This document shows, in pieces, positions 23,388-35,570 of a stretch of 64,000 nucleotides of DNA. The notes beneath the pieces were generated by a model, which ran no database searches, was not told the DNA's origin, and saw nothing but the letters and a program-made list of their open reading frames with translations. Positions within the stretch are counted from its first letter, which is position 1; every line of letters starts with the position of its first letter. This DNA is from Tachypleus tridentatus (lineage: Eukaryota; Arthropoda; Merostomata; Xiphosura; Limulidae): the NCBI RefSeq assembly GCF_004210375.1, contig NC_134830.1, positions 47,869,094 through 47,933,093 of the forward strand. Reading direction: 5' to 3'. A program made the translations under genes and the position numbers.

Positions 23388-24915
23388 TTTCCTTATAACT
23401 TAGAAAGTAACATGACTAGGATAATGAAAATGTAGTGTATTATAAATAGTATACTAACACACATCTACACAATTTTTTATGTAAATTGAAAGACAAATAA
23501 TGTGTTTATAAACAAATAACCAAACATAGGAGGGGCAGAAATTGTTCGTGCGTCTACTTTAATGGTCAGTTGTGTAACCTTTTAGGTGAATTACTTGGCG
23601 CAATCTTTACTCATAGTTCTCCATGATCGTTTGACAGTACTCGACTGGCATTTTCTTCCATTCTTCTTTGCAGAAGGTCTCCAACTCTTGCAAGTTTTTC
23701 GAATGACGCTGATGAACCCTGGTCTTCAACTCATGCCAAACGTTTTCAATTGGGTTGAGATCGGGTGACTGCGATGACTACTCCAGAACGCTTATATGGT
23801 TCTGCTGCAACCAGAATTGCACATAGTTCAATGTGTGCTTTTGGGTCATTGTCGTGCTGGAAGATACAACGACGCCCAAGCCGCAAGTTCCGAGCATCAT
23901 TCTTGATATAAGTGCCTAATATATCAATGTGCTCTTCTTTTTTCATGATTCCGTTGACGCGGTGACGGCTGCCTACACCAGAAGAGCTGAAGGAACTCCA
24001 TAGCATGATCGAGCCACCTCCGTGTTTAACTGTAGGGACGGTGTTCTTTGGAAGATTTCATTCCTCCTTCTTACGGAAAATATAGCGAACATCATTGTGT
24101 CCGAAAAACTTGATTTTAGTCTCGTCTGACTTTTCCAATAGGTAAAGGGTTTATCTACATGCTTTCTTGCATACATCAATCGTGCTTCTAAATGAACAGG
24201 CTTTAAATATGGAGTTCTACGAGGACGACATGCTTTGAACCCAGAAGAGCGTAACATGTTCGTAACTGTAGAGGTGCTTACTTCAACCCCATTTTCCCAT
24301 ACCAGTTTCTGTGTGTCATTACGTGCTAAACGAGGGTTCCTACTAACTTCTCTGAGAACCTTCCTCTTGGTTCTCTGGAATTTTGGTGGGGCGTTCGGAA
24401 CGAGGGAGGTTGGCAGTTGATCCTGTGAGCTTAAACTTGGCAATTATGTTTTGAACAGTAGATTTCGGCACATTAAGTTGTGTAGCAATACCGGAAATAG
24501 ACACTCGAGACTTGTATTTCACAATAATTCGGTGTTTTAAATCACTGGACAGTTGTTTCCTGTTCGCCATGATGACCAAACAGATAATGACGGAGACGGC
24601 GCTGAGTTGCCGGAAGTACATTTTTTTGCTGGCTAAATTCTAATAATTATGAACCAAGTGTCTAGTTCTGGAATGGTATAATGTAGTTTATTCGCCAAAC
24701 TAAACAAAATTTTGACGGGAATATAAGTTTTTTTCACACGTTCTGTAATGTACGAACACTTTCTGTTCCTCCTATTTTTGGTTATTTGTTTATAAACAGT
24801 TTATTTGTATTTTAATTTACATAAAATTTCATTTAGATGTGTGTTAGTATGATATTTATAATATATTATACTGCTATTAACCTACTCGTGATACTTTTTA
24901 AGTTATGAGCAAACA
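23388..24915 (-). mobile_element. Tc1-like transposon with ~200-bp terminal inverted repeats
   Basis: Left 23388-23587 and right 24700-24915 are inverted copies, with shared stretches CATACTAACACACATCTA-like, TTTATAAACAAATAACCAAA and TAGGAGGRRCAGAAA. A TC1-type transposase lies between them. Arms are imperfect but alignable end to end. Confidence 0.85.
23607..24570 (-). pseudogene. Tc1-type transposase (frameshifted)
   Basis: Starts MANRKQLSSDLKHRIIVKYK with a helix-turn-helix (SISGIATQLNVPKSTVQNII). A second DNA-binding segment follows, then catalytic motifs: the first Asp in SDETKIKFFG (about 24130), the second in FQHDNDPKA (about 23855), and the Glu in NPIENVWHELK (about 23745). It stops after MENYE at 23607. 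About 320 codons span the whole, near the usual ~340 residues of Tc1 transposases. At least two or three frameshifts (near 24345-24440, 24135 and 23750) break it. All three catalytic residues are still legible, so inactivation looks fairly recent. Confidence 0.9.
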
Positions 24916-26957
24916 ACCACATTATTGTATCTCAGAACGACTGGTATGGGTATTAACTCTATATATTGTAAAATTCCTTGATCTTTATATAAGTTTTGTT
25001 TGTAATTTTTATTAATTTTGTTTGTTGGTTGGTGTTGTTTGTTAAATCTTTATTAATGAATAATGATCGCAGTACACTGCATTGTCATGGTTTCTGAAAT
25101 GTTCTTAAACTAAGGTCATATCTTTAACTACTTTTAATAAGCAGCAATATTTGGTTTCATGAAGGTGGGTAGAGCAAGTTTGTACCTTGGGCTTTCCATT
25201 TTCTAACTCAACTTGACAGGTAATATGTTATAATTAACACTTTATGAGACAGTACAAAAGTGATAAAGAAAACTGTGTGGTGGTTCACTGTGTTGAAGAC
25301 TTGGCAGGTTTGTATTTTTCATATTCTTGATTTTATAATTTGTTTCCATTTATTTCTAAACCATTTTATAAATGAATTGAAGCTATTCGTTAAAACTGTC
25401 TAGAGATCATTATATTATCTAAATAATGGAATTTATTTAAAATCCAGAAGTAATGAAACATGCTTCCCATGAACTAACTACCAAATAGTACAACAAACAT
25501 TTTGATTTTTGTTAAATTTGTTGATGCAGAGATCTATTTAGATCTTCGGAGAAGATAAAGTTGATTAACAACTACAGATTGTTGTTGTTGATGTGGTATT
25601 GCGTGATGTTACATGGTGATTTATAAGGAAACATTCCAAACTCAGATACTTGTCCAACATAAACAGTTAACCAGTAAACATGGTGACTGAACAGCTTCCT
25701 TACATCATTAGCTGGAGGACAATACAGTTTTTAAAAAGTATATTTGTCTATCATGATATAATCTAAAACATGTACACATCTTAACTCACATGTTTTGATA
25801 ATCACATACTATACAGAAACACACTTTTCTTTTCATCAATCTCATTGGATTAATTTCACTTAAAAAGTGCCAATGTATTTAAAGTTTTGCACATTAGAAA
25901 AGGAAACAACACTTTGTTAATTATAATTAATGATGGATTACAGAGGCATAAGTTGTAGTTAGTAAAGTGTTAACTTCAACTTAATAAAAACTATTAACAC
26001 TGATAATGTTAGATAGGTGTAGTATTTTATTTTAAAAAAAACAGTTATAGGTAGAAACGTCTTCTCATTTAATATTCTCAACTATATATAAGTTGTATTC
26101 ACCATAGAAAAGTGTTCTCATATCTCAAATAAACATAAGCAGAAAATGTGTGTTTCTGAAATTTTCCAGCAGACATAAACATAAAACAAACATCCAGACC
26201 TGTACTAAAAGGAACAAAGTAACTCATGTTTACCATACTTAACACTCGCTTTATGAACTATAAACTGAAAAACAAATTGGCTAAATTATGTTGATTACAG
26301 GTGTCTGAACCAGTTGGGTGTTACCCAATTCGTATCAATTATTTCATTTTATTCCAGCCACCAGCTGGATACATGTACATTCATAACCTATTACAAACAG
26401 ACAGTATAACTGACAATATCTATATGTAAGATGTTGGTTGGTTAAAGCAATGAACCGAGATCTTGTTCGGTAAAACATGTAAATATGAGAGTTACATTAA
26501 TATGAAGTTTTCACATTAAAGAAATCGATACAACAGTAACTAATGATAGTCAGGTCTAGTATACTGTAACAAGAACAGATATGACAAAAACAAGTATAGT
26601 TCTACTGAGATAATAATTGGCGTATCTGAAGAAGTACTGTCTCAAATCTTACTTCAAGGTTCAGGATAGTCTCAAACAATGTTTTATGTAATAAAACTAT
26701 TTCTATATGTAATTTTATTTGATAATAAAGAAGTGAAAAATGAAATCGAATGAAAGCTGATAAATAGCATAAAATCTTGTCAGATCTGAAAACAACTAAA
26801 ACTTAATTGCAACATGATGGATGATAAAATCAGTTTTAAGAGTTAATAATAAATTAACTGACGTGGCAATAGCTTACCTTTTTATCGTCATTGATATCAT
26901 TACTTAATACTAAATAAACCAAATTTAGCTCTAAACACCTTACCCAGTTGATGTCAT
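24916..26957. other. 2-kb AT-rich stretch, nothing recognised
   Basis: Apart from a short dispersed-repeat match at about 24933-24960, no gene or repeat stands out. Confidence 0.5.
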
Positions 26958-27045
26958 GGTTTGGTTGGTTTTTGGAATTTCGCACAAAGCTACTCGAGGG
27001 CTATCTGTGCTAGCCGTCCCTAATTTAGCAGTGTAAGACTAGAGG
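26958..27045 (-). repeat. SINE1 tail, cut by assembly gap
   Basis: Tail, hairpin (CGCACAAAGCTACTCGAGGG...) and start of the body, near-consensus, ending at the first N. Confidence 0.92.
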
Positions 27046-27545
27046 NNNNNNNNNNNNNNNNNNNNNNNNNNNNNNNNNNNNNNNNNNNNNNNNNNNNNNN
27101 NNNNNNNNNNNNNNNNNNNNNNNNNNNNNNNNNNNNNNNNNNNNNNNNNNNNNNNNNNNNNNNNNNNNNNNNNNNNNNNNNNNNNNNNNNNNNNNNNNNN
27201 NNNNNNNNNNNNNNNNNNNNNNNNNNNNNNNNNNNNNNNNNNNNNNNNNNNNNNNNNNNNNNNNNNNNNNNNNNNNNNNNNNNNNNNNNNNNNNNNNNNN
27301 NNNNNNNNNNNNNNNNNNNNNNNNNNNNNNNNNNNNNNNNNNNNNNNNNNNNNNNNNNNNNNNNNNNNNNNNNNNNNNNNNNNNNNNNNNNNNNNNNNNN
27401 NNNNNNNNNNNNNNNNNNNNNNNNNNNNNNNNNNNNNNNNNNNNNNNNNNNNNNNNNNNNNNNNNNNNNNNNNNNNNNNNNNNNNNNNNNNNNNNNNNNN
27501 NNNNNNNNNNNNNNNNNNNNNNNNNNNNNNNNNNNNNNNNNNNNN
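27046..27545. other. Assembly gap (500 N)
   Basis: Exactly 500 unknown bases, a conventional placeholder; true length unknown. The LINE's ORF1 and 5' end would fall here. Confidence 0.99.
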
Positions 27546-27584
27546 TCTCACCCAATTCACCTACACATAAATAAAATGGCTACT

Positions 27585-30500
27585 TTGATATAATGGAACT
27601 GTTGAGGTTTACGTTCTAATTTGGATGACTTCAAAACTCTGATTGCTTTCTACCATCCTGTATGTCTTTCCTTACAGGAAACTTTTTCAAACCTGCCTAT
27701 ACTGTCACTTTTTGGCAGTTTTTGTGTACAGAAATGACACGTTGCATGAGGGACGAGTGCATGGAGGGGTGGTACTGTTTGTTGATCAGCATGTGCCCAC
27801 CCTTTCTTTGCCACTCAACACACCCTTGGAGGCTATAGCTATCCTTGTTTCCATGGGTCATACCATCACTGTTTGTTCTCTCTACCTGTTGTCTATGATT
27901 AATCAGACCTTGATGCTCTCATTAAACAGTTGCCATCTACCTATTTAATCCTGGGGAACTTTAATGGACATCATTCTCTCTGGGAAGTGCTGATATTAAT
28001 AGCAGTGGTAGCTCCATAGAGCATATGCTCTCTCATCAGAATCTTTCTCTTTTCAGTATTAGTTCTTCTACCTATTTTCATGCACCTAGTCAGTTCTTTA
28101 CTGTTATTGATCTATTAATTTGCTCCCCTTTACCATTCTCCCATTTTCATGGAGGGTTGACAATAATCAACGAGGTAGTGATCATTTTCCACACACTTTT
28201 GAGAGAAATTTGCTGTGGTTGATGCCATCTGACTCATGCGCCCCGAGTGGAAGCTGGAGCAAACTGGCCCTGCTGCACTTATTTCGCCATCTTCTGTAAG
28301 CCATGAATAGACTGTGTGGCAGTAGTAACTGACTGTACTACACAAGCAGCTGCTCAATGTATTCCTAAAACCTCAACATGTTTTCCATGATATCCTCATC
28401 CATGGTGGAATCCTGCCTTTCACATGGCACAGAGAGCTGAAAAAATGGGCCTGGGATACTTTTCATAGGTATCCCACATTCTCGCACTGCATTTCTTTCC
28501 AGCAGGCCCATGCACATGCTTGGTGGGTAAGATGCTAAAGACAGAAGGAGTCTTGGATTAAGTTCACAACCAGCAAATTTTCTACCACCAATTCCAAAGT
28601 CATATGGGACAAGATTTGAAGGTCAGTGGGCAATATAATTCTGTCCCCCTCTTGATCTTGCTTTCTTATGGCCAGGAAGTAGCTGATACTTTAGGTGAAA
28701 GCTTTTACCAGGTATCTAGTACTTCTGCTTCTTCCTTCACCTTTTTAGCCATCAAAACTCGGGAAGAGGGACCACCTCTTCCCTTTCGAGCTGATTGTCT
28801 CTATGACTATAATCATCCATTTACGCTGGTTGAACTCAAACTGGCCCTTGATTGGTCTGGCAGTACATTGATTGGACATGATGATTTACACTATGAAATG
28901 CTCCTTTATTTATCTCATGCTTCTCTTTCTATTCTTTTGATTGTTTTTAACCAGATCTGGCAGGAAAATGTTTTTCCTGATGCCTGGTGCCAGGCTGTTT
29001 TCCTACCTTTCTCTAAGCCTGGGAAGGATCCCAGAATTCCTTCGAAATACCGTCCAATTGCTTTGACAAGCTATCTCTGTTAGACCTTGGAGAGGATGGT
29101 TAATGCTTGTCTCCTTTAGTTTCTCAAAACATACAACTTCCTCTCACCCACCCAGTGTAGGTTCTGATGACAGCGCTCCACCGTCGACCACCTGATTTGA
29201 CTTGAAACATCAATTAGAAAAGTCCTCCTCAAATGACAACATCTTGTATCAATACTCTTTGACATTGAGAAGGCTCATGATGCAACATGGAGGTATGGCA
29301 TTTTGTTAGACCTCTATATACATGGGTTATATGGCCATTTGCCCATTTTCATTAAACATTTTTTAATGGACAGGAGATTCAAAGTTCATATTGGTTCAAC
29401 ACTTACCCGTTCTTTTTTACAGGAACCTGGAGCCCTTTAGGGCTGTGTTTTGAGTGTAACACTTTTCAGTGTAAAGATTAATGTCATCATTGAATAACTC
29501 CCTCTTACTCTTGCAAACGGGCTATATGTCGATGACTTTCACATCTTATGTCAGTCATTGAACATGAGGTATATTGAGCAGCAGCTACAGACTGCCCGTA
29601 TGTGGACCACAGCAAATGGCTTTAACTTCTCTCTCTTTAAAACTGTTTGCATGCAATTTTGCTGCCAACGGATATTCACCCTGATCCTGAACTCCGTATC
29701 AGTGAAGTTGTGCTGCCTGTGGTCACTGAGACAAGGTCTTGGGGTTTATCTTTAACCGTAGGCTGACCTTTATACCACACATCAAGCAGCTACAGGTCAA
29801 ATGTACAAAAGCACTGAACATCCTCCATATCCTCTCTTCCACCACTTTGGGAGCAGATCGATATTCTATGCTGAAGATATATTGTGGTCTTATTCATTTG
29901 AAATTCAACTATGGATCAGTGGTCTATGACTCTGCCAGGACTTTGGCCTTAAATATGCACAGACCCCATTCATCATCAAGGACTTTGGCTCTGCACTGGG
30001 GCTTTCTGCTCTTCCCCAGTTCAGAACTTATACATAGTCTGATGAACCTTCTTTGCACCTCTGCCATTTGCAACTGTCTTTACTATATGCTTCGAAACTT
30101 CTTTCATTACCAAAGCATCCCACCTGGGGTAGTGTTTTTCTTCTTCAGTGGGCCATACTTTTCAGAACAAACAATCTGCCATTGCTCCTTTTGGTCTTCG
30201 TATCCAGGTGCAATTGGATCAATTGGTTCTGTCCTTGTATAACATTAATGTATCTACTGGTCAGCCCATCCCACCATGGTTTCTTACAGTTCCCAAATGT
30301 GACCTATCTTTGAGTCATTTAAGAAGAACAAACACTGCTGATTGGAAATACTGTCTGTTATTTGCTGAACATCTTTCGAACCATCTTTCCATTTTCTATT
30401 TATATAGATGGTTTGAAATCAGGTGACTGATTTACTTTTTCATTTCGGGACAGGTCCCGGCCTTTCTTTCTCTGCTGCCTTTGCCTCCACCCAAAAGAAC

Positions 30501-31420
30501 ATTTAGTGAGACATTCTCCACCCAAAAGTCAAGAATAATAACGATAATTAATTTATTAAAATAATAATTAAAAAAACACCACTTAATCTTAATAACAATC
30601 CACGAAAGGGGACGAAGAGGAACTACAAAGTTCCTGAACACCCCAGTTGGAGAGAGAACTCTTCTGATTTCTCTCTCTCTAAACTGAACCCCTGCCACGT
30701 TAGTTAGTTAGTTAGGTGACTGTGTGGGCTCAGCCATGGTTTGTTGTGGTTTGGTGGTTGGATACAGAAACCCTTCTACAGCTTCTGTGTTCACTGCTAA
30801 ACTATATGCCACTTTACTTGCCCTGGATCAAATAGAAGCTAAGCAGTATTTAAACTGCACTTTTTATACTGACTCGGTTCTTTGTTGGCCCTGGAATTGC
30901 TTCATATTAGTTCACATTCTGTTGTCACTGATTTTCAAAACTGACTGGCCCATTTCTCTTTAACATCTATTTCTATTAAGTTTTTAGGGATACCTGGCCA
31001 CGTTGGTATTTGTGGGAACGAGCTTGCTGACACCGCAGCTAAACCTATCTACTTTGGCCTATCACTGCTGTGCCTGTTCCATACGTGAGCTATGGTACTG
31101 TATTTAAGCCTTGGTTCTGTGTCAGTTGGCAGTTGACTTTGAGTGAGCAACATGAAAACAAGCTTTTCAAATAAAACCCTATATTGGACTTTGGCCATCG
31201 TGCATCTGTAAGGATCAGAAAGAGGAAGTTGTTCTAACTAGACTATGCATTGATCACAGTTTTTAACTCATTGTTTTCTTTTATCTGGGACTGATGCACC
31301 AATGTGTCATCTGTGTAACACTCAGGATACAATAAGCCACATTTTACTGTCTTGCCATTGTTATGACCCTCAATGACAGCATCATTGTAAACATGTTCTG
31401 TCACAAGGTTTATCCATAAT
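27585..31420 (+). pseudogene. LINE ORF2 relic, copy 1
   Basis: The endonuclease starts at WNC*GLRSNLDDFKTL (about 27592). LQETF follows at about 27675, and ILGNFNGHHSLW at about 27945, where the usual GDFN catalytic Asp is Asn. RT follows, with FPDAWCQAVFLPFSKPGKDP (about 28975), KYRPIALTSYLC (about 29045) and active-site YVDDFHIL (about 29525). RNase H includes SAMVCCGLVV (about 30725) and YTDS (about 30868), then GIPGHVGICGNELADTAA-like residues near 30985-31040. CHLCNTQDTISHILLSC-like zinc residues lie near 31300-31355. Several stops and frameshifts make it non-functional. Confidence 0.85.
30430..30713 (+). mobile_element. 284-bp insertion with GTTA-repeat end
   Basis: Interrupts the LINE RNase H codons. 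Flanked by AGGTGACTG at 30421-30429 and 30714-30722, a perfect 9-bp target duplication. LINE copies 2 and 3 lack it at the same site. One end is (GTTA)n (TTAGTTAGTTAGTT), the other GATTTACTTTTTCATTTCGG. No tRNA-like B box or protein match seen. The 88-codon minus frame inside it shows no domain. Confidence 0.8.
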
Positions 31421-31582
31421 GTTAGACAGTGTTATTGGTGATGGTGACACTGTCCAAGTGTTTTTAGTCTTTTAAAGACTAATTTTAATGCTATTTAAGT
31501 TTTTATATTTATATATTAGACCTTTTTTAATGTGATTCCCTTTTAAGAATCAAAAAGTTTATCTAGTTCGATTTGAAATTAG

Positions 31583-31880
31583 AAAATGGCTGTAATGTCA
31601 AATAACTTGAAACCAAGACTGGAAATACCAACTTCAGATGACTAACACTGCTGTTTGAACTACCCGTTAGTATCCTGGTGAGTTATTATTACAATTTTGC
31701 TACAAGTCTTTTAAAACTTTTATTGCTTTACTTTCTGAAAATGGCCATAACATCAAATAACTCAGAACCAGAACTGGAAAGGTCAACTTCAGGTAACTGA
31801 GAGTGGTTTTTTACTTACCTGTTAGTCTTCCTGGTGAGTTATGATTAAATATTACAGTCACACTACAGAAAGTCCTTTAC
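31583..31880 (+). repeat. Tandem duplication in LINE 3' UTR
   Basis: Two ~155-bp units, each with AAAATGGC(T/C)(G/A)TAA...TCAAATAACT and GTTAGT(A/C)TCCTGGTGAGTTA. Copy 3 (44590-44740) has only one. Confidence 0.8.
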
Positions 31881-32064
31881 AACTTGAATTACTGTAGTTT
31901 TTCTTTTGACGTTGTAGACTAGATGTAAACATTGGTTTTATGCTATTTATTTATTTTTTAACTTTGTTTTGTTTTACCTTAATTTTCTTTTACCTTTTTA
32001 CTGGACATTTGGCACAGATAGCCTAGCTGTTTTGTGCCATAAAACATAAATCAACCAACTAACC

Positions 32065-33515
32065 AACCTTCCTTTCACATTTGTATGGATTGTTGATTTG
32101 AAATCAGGTAACTCTGTGGGCTCTGCTATGGTTTGTTGTGGTTTGGTGGTTGCTCGCAGAATCCCCTCTACAGCTTCTGTGTTCACTGCTGAACTGTACG
32201 CCATTTCTTTTGCTCTGGACCACATAGAAACTGTGCAGTACAAAATTGTACTATTTATACTGACTTGCTTAGTTCTCTACTGGTCCTGAAATCACTTCAT
32301 GCTAGTTCTCACCCTCTTCATGTTGATATGCAAAACCAATTGGTCCATTTCTCTCTATTATCTACTTTTATTCACTTTTTGTGGGATTGAGCTCGCTGAC
32401 ATTGCAACTAAGCCTGTCTGCTCTGGTGCTATCATGGCCATGCCTGTCCCATGCATGGACTTTGGCCCTATATTCAAGACTAGGCTCCATGCCATTTAGC
32501 AGCTGACTTGGAGTAAGCAACATGATAACAAACTTTCCCAGATCAAACCTTCTGTTGCTCTTTGGCCATCTTGCTTCCATAAGGATTGGAAGAAGAAAGT
32601 TGTTCTGGCCAGGCTATGCATTGGTCACAGTATTTAAGTCATTGCTTTTTTTTATCTGTGACTGATGCATCAGTGTGTGGTCTATATGACACTCAAGTCA
32701 CAATATCCCACATGTTACTGTTGTGCTGTCCTTATGATCAAGAGTGATGGTACAATTTTAAACATATTTTTACCTTGACATTAAACAGTGTCATTGACAA
32801 TGGTGAGACTGTCCACCTTAGTTGTGTTTTTAAATTTTTAATTGTCATTGGCCTGTTTAATTTTGTTTAAGTTGTTAATTCATAAGTTGGCCTTTGTTTT
32901 GTTTTAGCATACTTCCTTTTTATGTTCTAATAGTTTTATTATTACTTTTGGGTCATTCCATGTCAAATCATCCAGATGTTGGAAATGTTTTCAGGTGACC
33001 CTCTCAGAATGCCTTGAAAAAATTCACATATGCTTATCTACCCATATAATGAAAAACTGTCAAAGATTAGATCAATATCTCTAATAGTTTCTGATTTACA
33101 GCCTGTAAAATTTCATTAATTTTCTTTTATATTTGGCAAATTAATTTTTGGGCAACTTTGGCTGCTTAAAGCTTCAAGAGTAATGGTGGTAGAAGGCTGA
33201 AATTTGCCACACTGACTGAATTAATCTTGCAGCTTTTAGCAGCCAAAGTTGCCCGAAAATGAATTTGCTAAATATAAAAAACAATTAATGAAATTTTACA
33301 GGGCTGTAAATCAGAAACTATTAGAGATATTAATCTAATCTTTGGCAATTTTTTATCATATGGGTTAAATGAGCACGTGAATTTTTTCAAGGCATTCTGT
33401 GGGGTCCACTGCATGCCCCTGGATGATTTGACTTGGAACGACCCTTTTTACTAGTTGTTTTACACAGATGGCCTTGGTGCTTTGTGTCAATAATCACTAA
33501 ACAACCAACCAACCA
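32065..33515 (+). mobile_element. RNase-H-bearing LINE, copy 2 (5'-truncated)
   Basis: Begins inside RNase H directly at the (AACC)n tail of copy 1. It contains SAMVCCGLVVARRIPSTASV and ELYAISFALDHIE, then ELADIATK-like residues, a decayed Cys-His motif, and a 3' end with hairpin ACACAGATGGCC...GCTTTGTGT (33462-33487) and AACAACCAACCAACC tail. A foldback element (32949-33447) sits in its 3' UTR. Frames are broken. Confidence 0.85.
32949..33447. mobile_element. ~500-bp foldback (long inverted repeat) element
   Basis: Almost entirely palindromic. GGGTCATTCCATGTCAAATC at the left matches GGGTCGTTCCAAGTCAAATC from the right, and the arms pair over ~230 bp (CAGAATGCCTTGAAAAAATT, TCTCTAATAGTTTCTGATTT, GGGCAACTTTGGCTGCT) around a short centre near 33190-33215. 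No coding capacity, so a MITE-like element mobilised in trans. No clear target duplication. Confidence 0.9.
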
Positions 33516-34065
33516 GTCTAACATTGCACTAACCCTTAATTATGTAGAAAAATTCTTGTTTAGAAAATAAAACTGTAATATTTTTTTTCAAATCATAAAC
33601 TTGTATCTTCCCATTCTGTTGTTTTCAGTACATAAAAGAAACAAAAATTGAAAACCTTTGTCCTATTGACCAGATAAGCTTGTAATCTTGAATAATTAAT
33701 AGGTCATAATCTTTCTAGAAAAATAACCCTTCCATCTTTGAAATTGTAGTATTACCCTTCCTCTGAGTTATTTTGAACAAGTTATTGTTCCATGGACCAA
33801 ACATAACTGAAAGTATAATCAGCATTCCAGGTGAGGCCTAAATATTGATTTGCATGATGTTCTAATTTTTTTACATTTTCCTGGCTATAAACATTATGTG
33901 GGAGATATTAATCTTTTAAATATTTTACGAAAACTTAACATTTCAGAGATGATGTATTCTCATTTGTTTTAGGCTTAATGGACACTTTATACTGGAATGC
34001 TAAATGTGAGAACCTTCTTTGTTTACTTTTTTAACATATAGCAGTGTCTAGCTTTGTTGCGTTTG
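33516..34065. other. Non-coding, nothing recognised
   Basis: No gene or repeat identified. Confidence 0.5.
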
Positions 34066-34230
34066 ATTCTGAATAATAAAGCCATTTTGTAAAACTAAAC
34101 CTTTTGTGTGAATCAAATACATTCTGTTAAACTAAAGCTATAAGGTGAATTATAAAGACATTCTGTAACACTAAAATTGTTATGTGGATTGCAGACATTC
34201 TGTAAAACAAGCTGTTATGTGAATCATAAA
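34066..34230 (+). repeat. ~45-bp minisatellite, ~4 units
   Basis: Units around AAGACATTCTGTAAAACTAA followed by TTATGTGAAT(C), diverged. Confidence 0.8.
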
Positions 34231-34737
34231 GATAGGATGGTTGATCCTCTCTTAGTATAGATTTATTCTAGAAGTAATAATTGGAACAACTAATTTCAGC
34301 TACTATTATTTGATAATTTTTATAACAGTTAATGTGATTGGAATTTTTATTAATTAGTCATTGGAATAATTTTGATTTACGATTAACTTATACTTATTGG
34401 TCTAAATGCTGCTAATAAGAAATCAGTAAAATCAGCCATTTGTAAGCATTATTGAATAATGAGTATCTTTTACTAACAAAATGTATAAAATAATCTTTAT
34501 ATTATTACTGTAATAAGTTGTTAAATTGCTGTTACTATTATATTAGATACAGCAAGTTTTTATTGTCTGTATTGGGGACTATGTAGAATGGAATTCTGAA
34601 CAGGAATTTGCAGCACAAGAGAACGTTGCCAGGCATTCCAAAGTGAAAGTGTCTCCTTCATTGCAAGGTGTAGTTCATGAACCTCACTCATTCTGGTGAT
34701 TCGTTTGTTCATTCTAAAGAATAAAGATTATCCTTCA

Positions 34738-35100
34738 GATTGGTAACTAGAAAATACCGACATCATGTTATAGACTGTTAGAAAATGTTTATCATCCTTG
34801 GGCTTGATAAGAAGAGAATGCCGACATCACGTTATGGACTATTAGAAGATATTTATCATCCTTGAGTTTGGTGAGGAGAGAATACCGACATCATTTTATG
34901 GACCATTAGAAGATGTTCATCATCCTTGAGTTTGGTAAGGAGAGAATACTGTCATCATGTTATGGACCATTAGAAGATATTTATCATCCTTGAATTTGGT
35001 AAGGATAAAATACCGACATCACATTATGGACCGTTAGAAGATATTTATCATCCTTGAGTTTGGTAAGGAGAGAATACCGACATCACGTTATGGATCTGTA
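34738..35100 (+). repeat. 64-bp minisatellite, ~5.6 units
   Basis: Exact 64-bp period, units starting GAATACCGACATCACGTTAT and containing AAGATATTTATCATCCTTGA. Little divergence between units. Confidence 0.95.
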
Positions 35101-35570
35101 CAAAATACTTAATTCTGTGACTGAATGAACACAGTAAGTTGAATCTTGGGTGACATATTTTCACCACCTGTGTGGAAATGAAATACTATTTAACAAATCT
35201 AAACTAAACCTAAATCTCTGTAACCAAACACTGTTTTTATACAACAACAATTTAAATAGATGTAAACATCTTGCAATGTAATGAGAAGTTATGTATGTTA
35301 TATAAGTGCTTGGTAAGGGCAATATAGTACATGTAATTTCACCCATGAAAGAGCATTCATATATCTGTAAAACAGATATTAAATTAATATATCTAGATAA
35401 AAATTGTGCTTACACAGTGAGTGAAACTGCTAATGTAACCTCCACAATTACAGATCTCTCATACCTCTCATATATAACTTTTATAGAGAGAGTTACTTTT
35501 GATTCTAGTTTATAAAAGCCTGTACTTCTGTTATTAGAATGTTCTGTGGAAATCATAAGTAAAATCTATG
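35101..35570. other. Non-coding spacer
   Basis: Short open frames on both strands, no domain; nothing recognised. Confidence 0.5.

Larger units (their letters stand above)
27575..32068 (+). mobile_element. RNase-H-bearing LINE (I-group-like), copy 1
   Basis: Coding order endonuclease, reverse transcriptase, RNase H and CCHC motif, then a ~550-bp 3' untranslated region ending in hairpin GGCACAGATAGCC...TTTTGTGCC (32011-32038) and an (AACC)n-like tail. The presence of RNase H points to the I group rather than Jockey or CR1. The 5' end and ORF1 are lost in the gap. A 284-bp insertion interrupts it at 30430. Confidence 0.88.

Noticed and set aside
27025-27560. Two long minus-strand frames across the gap
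   Set aside because: They consist of unknown residues produced by the N run.
30432-30698. 88-codon frame inside the 284-bp insertion
   Set aside because: Spans most of the insertion but has no recognisable domain, and the insert shows other signs of being non-coding.
34738-35100. CRISPR-like regular repeat
   Set aside because: 64-bp units are contiguous with no unique spacers, in a eukaryotic setting; a minisatellite.
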